From Oscillospiraceae bacterium (GTDB lineage: Bacteria > Bacillota > Clostridia > Oscillospirales > Ruminococcaceae), in contig DPBR01000068.1 in NCBI GenBank assembly GCA_003516865.1, forward strand, positions 14,839 through 27,058: 12,220 nucleotides of DNA, in the 5' to 3' direction. Shown here in pieces: positions 1 through 6,009 of this stretch. The position numbers were made by a program, and so were the translations under genes. The notes beneath the pieces are model-generated. The model saw nothing but the letters and a program-made list of their open reading frames with translations. It was not told where the DNA came from and searched no databases. Each line of letters begins with the position of its first letter. Positions within the stretch are counted from its first letter, which is position 1.

Positions 1-78
1 ATAATTATGCGGTGTAGCCTTAATTGTACGGTATTGACTAGATGTAAAATAATGTTTTATCGAAAAAGGAGTGAGATT

Positions 79-162
79 ATGAGCGCAGACCCGGGTGTTT
101 GCCGAAGTATCAGCAGGCCGCTTTTCGCGCTTGTAATCGCGGAAACTCGCCTGCACGAATAA
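79..162 (+). CDS. Possible leader peptide (27 aa) upstream of corA
   Basis: A short open frame starts at ATG 79 behind a strong ribosome binding site (AAAAAGGAG at about 64-72) and ends at TAA 160-162, 18 nt before the corA start. The product would begin MSADPGVCRSISRP and end ETRLHE. It has no membrane segment and no run of one amino acid that would suggest classical attenuation. Leader peptides are known ahead of magnesium transporter genes in enteric bacteria (mgtL, corL), so a translated regulator is possible. The same bases can also form several RNA stems, so the frame may be incidental to a structured leader. Not recognised as a known family. Confidence 0.35.
   Translation: MSADPGVCRSISRPLFALVIAETRLHE
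85..154 (+). promoter_or_regulatory. Potential structured 5' leader of corA
   Basis: Three helices can be drawn by eye. GCAGAC (85-90) pairs with GTTTGC (97-102), with one G-U pair. GCAGGC (113-118) pairs perfectly with GCCTGC (149-154). Inside the second helix, CGCG 126-129 can pair with CGCG 138-141, or alternatively CCGC 118-121 can pair with GCGG 139-142. The mutually exclusive inner pairings and the position directly before a metal channel gene would suit a cis-acting RNA. It does not match the M-box, yybP-ykoY, NiCo or other metal riboswitch consensus that I can recall. No folding energy was calculated. Confidence 0.3.
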
Positions 163-180
163 TCCAAAAGGAGTGCTTGT

Positions 181-1128
181 ATGGTAAAATATTACAGAAG
201 TATCGAAGGAAAAGTGCGCGAGCTTGAATATCGCGAGGAAGGCTGCTGGATTTCGGTTATTAACCCTACCGAAACCGAAATTTCCGATATCGAAGAGGAT
301 TTGAATATCGACCGTGATTACATCAGAGCCGCGCTCGACGAGGAGGAAACGTCCCGTATCGAGAGCGACGACGGCGTTACGCTGATTGTCGTTGACTATC
401 CGGTGTCCGAGCAGGATAACGACCCCGACAAAACGCTTCTCTATTCGACAACGCCTATGGCTATAATTATTACAGACAGGAACGTTATCACCGTAAGCGC
501 AAAGGAAAACGTCGTTATCGACGAGATTGCAAAGGGCGTTGTAAAAGGTATTCACACGAACCTCAAAACCCGCTTTGTTTTTTCAATTTTGCTCAGAATT
601 GCCGCAAGATATCTGCAATACCTCAAGCAGATTGACAAAATCTCGAACTATGTCGAGGGAAAAATGTACCTTTCGATGAAAAATAAAGGGCTTATTCAGC
701 TCCTCGGACTTGAAAAATCGCTCGTTTATTTCTCAACGTCGCTCAAAGCGAACGAGGGCGTTCTCGAAAAGCTTATGCGCGGACGCTTTTTGAAGCTCTA
801 CGAGGACGACCAGGATTTGCTTGACGATGTAATTATCGAGGTTAAGCAGGCAATCGAGATGACGGGAATTTACTCGAACATTCTGAACGGCACAATGGAT
901 ACTTTCGCTTCAATTATATCGAATAACCTGAATATCGTTATGAAGCGAATGACCACAATTACCATAATAATCGCCGTTCCGACTATCGTTTTCAGCTTCT
1001 ACGGAATGAATCTGAACGAAAACGCAGGCGGTCTGCCGATGGCGAACGTGTGGTTTCCCATTGCGATTAGCGCGGTTTTGTCGGTTTTGGTTGGTTTGTT
1101 TATAAACTTTATACAGAAATTTAAATAA
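181..1128 (+). CDS. corA: CorA family divalent cation (magnesium) channel
   Basis: The 315-residue protein belongs to the 2-TM-GxN family, which forms homopentameric Mg2+ (sometimes Co2+/Ni2+) channels in the cytoplasmic membrane. The signature YGMN lies at residues 274-277, at the outer end of the first membrane helix (about 258-273). A second helix spans about 291-311 and ends in a short basic tail (QKFK). Residues 1-250 form the expected acidic, mixed alpha/beta cytoplasmic domain followed by a long helical stalk. The length matches the family. The start is set by AAAGGAG at 168-173, seven bases before ATG 181. The gene appears monocistronic with its own leader. The family call is firm; the actual metal (Mg2+ versus Co2+ or Zn2+) cannot be decided from sequence alone. 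Confidence 0.93.
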   Translation: MVKYYRSIEGKVRELEYREEGCWISVINPTETEISDIEEDLNIDRDYIRAALDEEETSRIESDDGVTLIVVDYPVSEQDNDPDKTLLYSTTPMAIIITDRNVITVSAKENVVIDEIAKGVVKGIHTNLKTRFVFSILLRIAARYLQYLKQIDKISNYVEGKMYLSMKNKGLIQLLGLEKSLVYFSTSLKANEGVLEKLMRGRFLKLYEDDQDLLDDVIIEVKQAIEMTGIYSNILNGTMDTFASIISNNLNIVMKRMTTITIIIAVPTIVFSFYGMNLNENAGGLPMANVWFPIAISAVLSVLVGLFINFIQKFK

Positions 1129-1167
1129 TATTCACGGCTAAGGAAAGCTATTGATGAAAACGAATGA

Positions 1168-1317
1168 AAAAAAGTTGTTTTTTACAGCCTTAAACAAGGT
1201 GAGGAGCCAGTTCCACTAAATGGTAAAGGCGACTTGGAGTCATTAAGAAGATGGCTTCGTGATAAACATGGTGTTGATGTGCCAATATGGAAGATAAAAG
1301 AACAATACGGCATTTAA
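1168..1317 (+). pseudogene. 3' remnant of an unidentified gene
   Basis: A reading frame with no plausible start codon runs from the stop at 1165-1167 to tandem stops TAA TAG at 1315-1320. It has coding-like composition and would encode about 49 residues, including PLNGKGDLESLRRWLRD and ending IWKIKEQYGI. The ending looks like a real protein C-terminus: charged helix, a tryptophan, then a terminal hydrophobic residue. The 5' part of the gene is absent, because corA ends only about 40 bases upstream. I do not recognise the family. Placement ahead of small membrane proteins would fit the C-terminal tip of a toxin or surface protein module, but that is speculation. Confidence 0.4.
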
Positions 1318-1330
1318 TAGGTGTTAAATT

Positions 1331-2119
1331 ATGAAACTGAAATTATTCATTACAATGCTGATAACTTTTTCTCTGAATATAAATAACATTTCGTGGAATT
1401 TTGGTTACACTCAAATCGGCGATAAGCCGTTTGACGGGGAAATGCTCTACGGTCATCACGAAAATTACGGCAAAATCGGCGATTATTCAATCCATAGCAG
1501 CAAAACTGTAATCGGTGAAAATAACGAGTACATTTTCGCGATGATTTTTCCGCGTTATAACGACCTGAAAGATGAGGGATTTACGCGCAGCGGCTTGTAC
1601 AAAAACGATGGAAAGAATACGCCTGTTTATTATCTGCCGGAAGTGGACGGTTGTTATGCGCAGATAAGCCGCAATGGGCAGGACGTTTGGCTTATCCGGA
1701 AGGAGTGGCTGCCGTGGAGTTTTGGAGTTGAACCGGGCGATATAGATATGTCGCTTCCGCTGTTTCGTTATTATAAATGCGGCGAGCTTCAGTACACCGT
1801 GTGCCTGTCCGATGTTTTTACCGAGGATATGCTGTTGAGAAACGGCCAGTCGTTTGAGGGGATAAGGTGGCATTATGACTATAATTTTGACGGAAATAAA
1901 AAATTAGCGTTCAAATACGAGGATTTTGCCCTTGAAGATAATTCGGTTTATATAACATTTTACGTTGACCGATATACGGGAAAAGTTACCGACGACCAAC
2001 CCGACGGAAATTTCAATCCTTATATCGTTTTTTCGGCAATCGGATGCGGAGTGGTTATAGCGGGTGTTATTGCGGCTATTTGCTTGCGAAAGAGGAAGAA
2101 GCCAAACAATCCCGTTTGA
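1331..2119 (+). CDS. Hypothetical secreted, C-terminally anchored membrane protein
   Basis: The 262-residue protein is not recognised. It starts with a short basic stretch and a hydrophobic segment (residues about 3-18) that reads as a signal peptide. A roughly 200-residue polar extracellular part rich in Tyr, Asp, Gly and aromatic residues follows, then one hydrophobic helix near the C-terminus (IVFSAIGCGVVIAGVIAA) and a basic stop-transfer tail (RKRKK). That is type I membrane topology, with the bulk outside the cell. ATG 1331 has AGGTG seven bases upstream. The start codon lies just after the stop of the upstream gene remnant. No catalytic motif or sortase signal is visible. Confidence 0.7.
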   Translation: MKLKLFITMLITFSLNINNISWNFGYTQIGDKPFDGEMLYGHHENYGKIGDYSIHSSKTVIGENNEYIFAMIFPRYNDLKDEGFTRSGLYKNDGKNTPVYYLPEVDGCYAQISRNGQDVWLIRKEWLPWSFGVEPGDIDMSLPLFRYYKCGELQYTVCLSDVFTEDMLLRNGQSFEGIRWHYDYNFDGNKKLAFKYEDFALEDNSVYITFYVDRYTGKVTDDQPDGNFNPYIVFSAIGCGVVIAGVIAAICLRKRKKPNNPV

Positions 2120-2257
2120 CTTACAAAAGAATGTGCCGGATAAAATTATCATACTTCGACGGTTCCTTGATATTTGTCGCATCAATGGATTCGATTTTTC
2201 GTAGGTCATTTGTTTCAATTTTTCCTTAGCCGGGTAACAGTAGAGAGGGGTTAACTT
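2120..2257. other. Intergenic spacer, nothing firm
   Basis: Short frames exist on both strands but overlap the neighbouring gene or lack a ribosome binding site. No hairpin with a T-tail and no good promoter were seen. The last bases (GAGAGGGG) are the ribosome binding site of the next gene. Confidence 0.4.
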
Positions 2258-2848
2258 ATGAAAAAAACTGTAATTATAACTATTGTTGGAATAACAATTT
2301 TACTTATATCTATTTTTCTGATTGTATGGTTACCAAAAAGCGATTTGGAGAAGTATATAATTATGCACAACGCAAATTATAGTGAAAAATGGAAATTCAA
2401 TCACGCAAATGTTGATAACGAAAATCAAACAATATCTATACGATTTGATAAGAAAAGCGGTGCATGGAATGAAAACTTCGACAATATCTATGAAATATAC
2501 AAATGGCTCAACGTCAAAGTTTATGAAACCGACAATTTAAAAGGTTATTTATTTAACTTAGACTTTATTGGTATCGGAGAATACTTTTCAATTCGTAATA
2601 TATCTTCAGACTTAAATGAATTGGAAATATGGTGCAATACAGTTGTCGAACTTGATAAGATATCCGACAAATTCTCGAAAGCTACAAAATTATATTTATT
2701 TCCGGCATATTATAAGGATATAACAGAAATTGAGGGATTCGACAACCTCCAATATATTTGTTTCAGTCAGGCTATAACAGATGATGAAATTGCGACAATA
2801 CAATCGTATTTCCCCGATTGTAAATTCGAATGCAATTACTCAATGTGA
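2258..2848 (+). CDS. Hypothetical membrane-anchored protein with LRR-like tail
   Basis: The 196-residue protein has an N-terminal membrane helix (residues about 4-25) preceded by MKK and followed by a polar, extracellular or periplasm-facing domain. A signal anchor or an uncleaved signal peptide are both possible. From about residue 118 the sequence shows regularly spaced hydrophobic strands (ELEIWC, KLYLF, LQYICF) with acidic loops, ending IQSYFPDCKFE. This resembles leucine-rich-repeat or beta-solenoid spacing, but no formal repeat was computed. AGAGGGG lies a few bases before ATG 2258. Base composition is visibly more AT-rich than corA, consistent with transfer. Its C-terminal 34 residues resemble the end of the protein at 3624-4046. 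Function unknown. Confidence 0.65.
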   Translation: MKKTVIITIVGITILLISIFLIVWLPKSDLEKYIIMHNANYSEKWKFNHANVDNENQTISIRFDKKSGAWNENFDNIYEIYKWLNVKVYETDNLKGYLFNLDFIGIGEYFSIRNISSDLNELEIWCNTVVELDKISDKFSKATKLYLFPAYYKDITEIEGFDNLQYICFSQAITDDEIATIQSYFPDCKFECNYSM

Positions 2849-2968
2849 CAGCAACGAAGGGTTAAGGAAGTCGTGAAATAGGTATGATTACTCCGTCTGA
2901 ACCAAAATATGGAGCACTGTGACGGATTTTAATTTAACGTATGGTTAATGAGTGAAAGGGGGGATTTT
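2849..2968. other. Intergenic spacer, nothing firm
   Basis: About 120 bases with several stops in all forward frames and no clear hairpin. AAAGGGGGG at about 2956-2963 is the ribosome binding site of the next gene and argues for its start at 2969. Confidence 0.4.
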
Positions 2969-3403
2969 ATGAAACCAGACACAAAAAGGAATATAATCAT
3001 TATAACTGTTAATACACTGGTAATGATAGGCTTTTTTTTGATAAAATTTGTTTTATTACCACGTATTCCTAATATACAATTGACAAGCAGCTCTAGTATA
3101 ACTTCTTTTCTAAATTGGGTGGTAATCCCCCTAATTTTTATAATCGGATTAGCTCTGGAACAACAACGTGTGCTTTTTTGGATAATTCCCGATTTTGTTT
3201 ACTGCGCATTGAGCTTTGCGATTTCGGAAAAAGTTCATGATTATGGTATAGGGGTGGTTGGATTTTTTACTACTGCTCATTATTCACGCGACGCTGCTCT
3301 AATTGATAGGCTTTTAACTTTTGCGTTATTATTAATCATGCAGTTTGCTGTTAAATTGCTAATCAAACTAATAAAAAAGGTTGGTGGAAAATCAAAATCT
3401 TAA
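2969..3403 (+). CDS. Hypothetical multi-pass membrane protein
   Basis: A 144-residue protein starting MKPDTKRN. I prefer ATG 2969 to the in-frame ATG 2948 because the G-rich ribosome binding site (2956-2963) lies between them, at proper spacing for 2969. Four hydrophobic segments are visible at about residues 9-31, 46-64, 67-86 and 112-137. The last is followed by a lysine-rich tail (KLIKKVGGKSKS), so the C-terminus is probably cytoplasmic. There is no recognisable transporter or enzyme motif. It sits between two other envelope proteins of unknown function on the same strand. Confidence 0.6.
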   Translation: MKPDTKRNIIIITVNTLVMIGFFLIKFVLLPRIPNIQLTSSSSITSFLNWVVIPLIFIIGLALEQQRVLFWIIPDFVYCALSFAISEKVHDYGIGVVGFFTTAHYSRDAALIDRLLTFALLLIMQFAVKLLIKLIKKVGGKSKS

Positions 3404-3476
3404 GTGAGTTATTCATCATATAAGCAAGGAAACCGAGCCCACCATTGGCATATAGCAAGATAATTGAACAGGAATA

Positions 3477-3560
3477 ATGAGACCTTATAAAAAATATATT
3501 GTTTCGGTGATTGTTAAATTCGGAGTAGGAGGCTCGATTTTCATTCATGAGATCGAATAA
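3477..3560 (+). CDS. Possible 27-aa small ORF overlapping the lipoprotein start
   Basis: ATG 3477 follows AGGA at 3470-3473 and opens a frame reading MRPYKKYIVSVIVKFG and ending IHEIE at TAA 3558-3560. It has a basic N-terminus and a short hydrophobic centre, like a truncated signal peptide or small membrane peptide. It overlaps the ATG at 3547 by 14 bases, so translational coupling is possible. It could equally be a fragment left from decay. Weakly supported. Confidence 0.2.
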   Translation: MRPYKKYIVSVIVKFGVGGSIFIHEIE

Positions 3561-3681
3561 GCTAGTTTTTTCTACAGTAGTAGTGTCTGTTATTTCGATT
3601 TTATTTTCGGGCTGTATATTCAGTTGCGAAAAGCAGAAAAAGCGAAATATGAAAGCGCTCTCTATTCAAGCGGTAATTTAA
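3547..3681 (+). pseudogene. Lipoprotein signal-peptide frame, 5' part of a frameshifted gene
   Basis: ATG 3547 opens a 44-codon frame whose first 23 residues are a textbook lipoprotein signal: basic start (MRSNK), a hydrophobic core (LVFSTVVVSVISILF) and a lipobox FSGC with the cysteine at residue 23. The frame then reads EKQKKRN and soon stops at 3679-3681. The body that would naturally follow is found in the -1 frame from about 3627 to 4046. AGGAGG at 3527-3532 is upstream with a long spacing of about 14 bases. The lipoprotein export signal is clear. A mutation, a sequencing error or programmed slippage could explain the break. Confidence 0.5.
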
Positions 3682-4046
3682 AGGAATTTTCTTTAACGTT
3701 TTTGGGTGACGGCAGCGAATTTATTGAATATTCTATAGAATTCTGCAATTTGTTCAGTGCGGCAATAGCGGATGATAAATACAGCACTTATCGGTTGAGT
3801 GGCGAATATATCTTGAGGGTAAAAAATTCAGATATATTTTTGAACTGTTGGTATACCAAAAGTTCAAGTTCTTTAACCGCATCAACTAACGTGCCAAACA
3901 ATTGCACAATATTTGAAACCCTAAAAGGGATAAGAAAACTGACTGTTGTCACGAAAAAATTTACGGAAGAAGAGAAGGAATATGCAAAATCATTTCAAGA
4001 TAAGTGTTCGTTTGAACTTGTGTTTTCCGACAAAATTCCGTGGTGA
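3624..4046 (+). CDS. Hypothetical lipoprotein body, frameshifted from its signal peptide
   Basis: This open frame can only begin at TTG 3624, for which no ribosome binding site is visible. It overlaps the lipoprotein signal frame that starts at 3547. Joining the two by one -1 shift in the A-rich stretch at about 3627-3645 (GAAAAGCAGAAAAAGCG) gives a protein of about 166 residues: lipobox, a charged linker (RKAEKAKYESALYSSG), then a globular domain. The C-terminal 35 residues (from FETLKGIRKL to DKCSFE) align with the end of the protein at 2258-2848, so the two may share a repeat-type fold. The terminator at 4126-4163 follows. Function not recognised. Confidence 0.5.
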   Translation: MRKAEKAKYESALYSSGNLKEFSLTFLGDGSEFIEYSIEFCNLFSAAIADDKYSTYRLSGEYILRVKNSDIFLNCWYTKSSSSLTASTNVPNNCTIFETLKGIRKLTVVTKKFTEEEKEYAKSFQDKCSFELVFSDKIPW

Positions 4047-4125
4047 TGATTGCCGACTATAGAATTACCTTGCAAATATAACGAGCGCAGAAATAAGAAT
4101 CCGTTATTATAGCCATATGATTTAA

Positions 4126-4163
4126 GCGGCTGATACCTTTCGGATCATCAGCCGCATTTTTCT
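4126..4163 (+). terminator. Rho-independent terminator, forward strand
   Basis: GCGGCTGAT (4126-4134) pairs perfectly with ATCAGCCGC (4147-4155) around a 12-base loop, followed by ATTTTTCTT. The T-tail is on the forward strand only, so it ends transcription of the forward accessory genes. Confidence 0.8.
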
Positions 4164-4206
4164 TATGACTTTTTCGCCAAAGCAGTGGCTAACTTGTGCG
4201 AAATAT

Positions 4207-4232
4207 CGGTAATGTCAAGTATTTTTCGCAAA
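4207..4232. repeat. Left terminal inverted repeat of the IS256-family element
   Basis: Read inwards, 4207-4232 matches the reverse complement of 5514-5539 at 20 of 26 positions. The match includes the shared block TTTCGCAAA at the inner end and CG.TAA at the outer end. The terminator-proximal flank shows no counterpart beyond 4206. Confidence 0.6.
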
Positions 4233-4271
4233 TTTCCCTATAGAATTTTTAGCAGCAAGTAAAGAATGTCA

Positions 4272-5441
4272 TTATTCAGAAGCGTAATCCATACATTTCA
4301 TGCAAAGATAACGTTTAGAACCCCAGTCTTTTCCTGCAACATATCTTAGCCTCGCACACACTAACATCAAGGCTGAATTGCCGTCTGGGAAGGCTCCGAC
4401 TACTCTTGTTCGGTGCCGAATCTCACGGTTCATTCGTTCTATGACGTTGTTAGTGCGTATCTTCAGCCAGTGCTGAGACGGGAAATCCATGTATGTCAGC
4501 GTTTCTTCAATACCATCCTCAACCTTTTTGGCGGCTTCTTTCAGCTTCATTGCTCGAAGCTGCTCTACCACATCTCGTGACTTTTTGCGCGCGGCTTCCT
4601 TGCTTTCCTGGGCGTGTATTGCTTTCAGCATTCGCGTCACTTCACGCATTCTGTTTCGCGGAGTTGCCGAGAAAACGTTTCGGTAAAAATGTACTGTGCA
4701 TCGCTGGTATTTGGCTTCGGGGAAAACCTCGTTTACCGACTCGCACATACCCAAACACTTATCTCCAACAATCATTTTGCCTCCTTTTAAGCCGCGTTCT
4801 TTCAGCCAGACAAGGAAGTTTGTCCAGCTTTCCTTGTCCTCTTTCAGACCCTCGGCTGCGCCTATGACCTCGCGATAACCGTCGCTGTTAACCCCGATTG
4901 CTACCAGAATGCTGACGTTTTCGAACTCGCCGCCCCAGTTGCGCTTAAGGTAAATTCCGTCAACGTAGACATACGGATACTCGCCTTTAAGCTCTCTATT
5001 ACGCCATTCCTCGATATGAACGTAAGCCTTTTTATTCAGCTCGCTGATAGTTGACGCCGACACCTTGCTTCCCCAAAGCGCCTCGCTTATATCCTCGACC
5101 CGGCTCACCGACACTCCGGCAAGGTACATTTCGATGAGCGCTTCCTCAACGGAGCTTTCGCGTCTGCGGTAACGCTCAATTATTGCCGTTTCAAAGGTTA
5201 CGCCTTTCAGCTTCGGCATATTCAGCACTACCTCCCCGGAGGTAGTGCTGAGCTTGCGGCTGTAATGTCCGCTGCGGTAGCCCTGACGGGCTTCGTTGCG
5301 CTCATAACGCGCTGCTCCTGTAAGTTCCTCTGCTTCCTTATCCAGGAGCTCATTCAGCGTTTCCTCAACGCTTTTCCTTACCAGCTCCTTCAATTCTCCC
5401 TTGACAGCTTCCTCATTTAGCTGTATAATGTTCTTAGACAT
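4272..5441 (-). CDS. IS256 (Mutator) family transposase
   Basis: A 389-residue DDE transposase that cuts and joins the ends of its own element. I place the start at 5441 (MSKNIIQLNEEA), because the AAAGGAGAAAGG ribosome binding site lies directly upstream. An in-frame ATG at 5480 lies before that site. Visible family landmarks: an N-terminal region with LTGAARYERNEARQGYRSGHY, the first catalytic Asp in YVYVDGIYLK, the second in MIVGDKCLGM, the cysteine/histidine box CTVHFYRNV, and the catalytic Glu in NNVIERMNREIRHRTRVVG. The length is normal (about 390). No frameshift is seen, so the copy may be active. Confidence 0.93.
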   Translation of the reverse strand: MSKNIIQLNEEAVKGELKELVRKSVEETLNELLDKEAEELTGAARYERNEARQGYRSGHYSRKLSTTSGEVVLNMPKLKGVTFETAIIERYRRRESSVEEALIEMYLAGVSVSRVEDISEALWGSKVSASTISELNKKAYVHIEEWRNRELKGEYPYVYVDGIYLKRNWGGEFENVSILVAIGVNSDGYREVIGAAEGLKEDKESWTNFLVWLKERGLKGGKMIVGDKCLGMCESVNEVFPEAKYQRCTVHFYRNVFSATPRNRMREVTRMLKAIHAQESKEAARKKSRDVVEQLRAMKLKEAAKKVEDGIEETLTYMDFPSQHWLKIRTNNVIERMNREIRHRTRVVGAFPDGNSALMLVCARLRYVAGKDWGSKRYLCMKCMDYASE

Positions 5442-5513
5442 ATTCCTTTCTCCTTTCGAATGTTTGCTTGCTACTTTCATTCTACCAGGATTTTTGGAAT
5501 ATGTCTATTCCTT

Positions 5514-5539
5514 TTTGCGAAATATATTATACCTTATCG
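5514..5539. repeat. Right terminal inverted repeat of the IS256-family element
   Basis: Counterpart of 4207-4232, with 20 of 26 positions matching in inverted orientation. Its outer end (CGATAA on the reverse strand) gives the final Arg and stop codon of the truncated IS66 tnpC frame. Confidence 0.6.
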
Positions 5540-6001
5540 CAGCTCGGTCAGCAAATGCAGAAGATAACCATAAACGTTGAGGTGATTAAGCTTTGCCGAC
5601 TCGATGACCGAGTACCACATCATACTTGCGTCTGCACCCTTGTTGGTGTCGGAGAACAACCAGTTCTTCCTGCCCATGACAACCGGCTTAACAGCACGCT
5701 CGGCACGGTTGTTTGTGAGTTCCAGCCTGCCGTCAAGCAGGAACGTTTCAAGTTCTCTGCGGTTGTTCAACGAGTAATTCACAGCCTTGTCGAGATTAGA
5801 GCCGCCTATCGCCGAAATATTACCGAGAAGCTCCCAGTAACGCTCCAGAAGCGGCTTTAAGCGTTCAAGGCGCTGTTCGTAAACTTTATCTTTGGGCAGA
5901 CCTTCAAGGCGCTTGTCATCGGCGAAAATCTGTTCCACCGGTTCAAGATCCTGCGCCGCTTTTGAATTTTTGTCCTCAATTCCTTTGGGCAGACACTCCA
6001 C
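5534..6001 (-). pseudogene. tnpC: IS66-family transposase TnpC, C-terminal fragment
   Basis: The 155-codon frame is the C-terminal third of an IS66 DDE transposase. Recognisable stretches are LPKGIEDKNSKAAQ at its start, ELTNNRAERAVKPVVMGRK (with the catalytic Glu in NNRAERAVKP), NWLFSDTNKGADAS, and LNVYGYLLHLLTEL at the end. A full protein is about 500 residues. The N-terminal two thirds are absent: at about 6001 the sequence switches to the end of dcd. The C-terminal tail is also gone, because the IS256 inverted repeat begins at 5539 and adds Arg plus stop. The GTG at 6001 is only the first possible start after the break. Certainly non-functional as a transposase. Confidence 0.85.
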
Positions 6002-6009
6002 CCTGTTAT

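Larger units (their letters stand above)
4207..5539 (-). mobile_element. IS256-family insertion sequence, about 1.33 kb
   Basis: The element is defined by imperfect 26-bp inverted repeats at 4207-4232 and 5514-5539 around a single Mutator-type transposase gene. Its length of about 1333 bp fits the family, and the transposase is intact. No 8-9 bp target duplication is seen: flanks CGAAATAT (left) and CAGCTCGG (right) differ. The right tip cuts the tnpC frame of an IS66 element, whose last codon and stop are supplied by the IS256 end. The missing IS66 tail is not found on the left side, which suggests an adjacent deletion or recombination after insertion. Confidence 0.75.

Noticed and set aside
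34..62. TTGACT at 34-39 as part of a corA promoter.
   Set aside because: The base stretch 17 nt downstream (TTATCG) is a poor -10 box; other pairings have bad spacing, so no promoter is claimed.
1487..2218. Reverse-strand frames at 1487-1873 and 1904-2218.
   Set aside because: They oppose the forward gene at 1331-2119, lack ribosome binding sites, and have unlikely residue composition.
2948..2968. Upstream ATG 2948 as start of the membrane protein.
   Set aside because: The ribosome binding site at 2956-2963 lies inside this extension and is properly spaced for ATG 2969.
4489..4878. Forward frames of 60-124 codons inside the transposase gene.
   Set aside because: Antisense shadows of the IS256 transposase, whose catalytic motifs are all on the reverse strand.
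4197..5525. The 10-base direct repeat TGCGAAATAT at 4197-4206 and 5516-5525 looked like a target duplication of the IS256 element.
   Set aside because: The right copy lies inside the 26-bp inverted repeat that matches the left end, so it is part of the element and not flanking DNA.
5468..5860. Forward frame of 130 codons over the tnpC fragment.
   Set aside because: The reverse frame shows unmistakable IS66 sequence; the forward one has no known motif or start signal.
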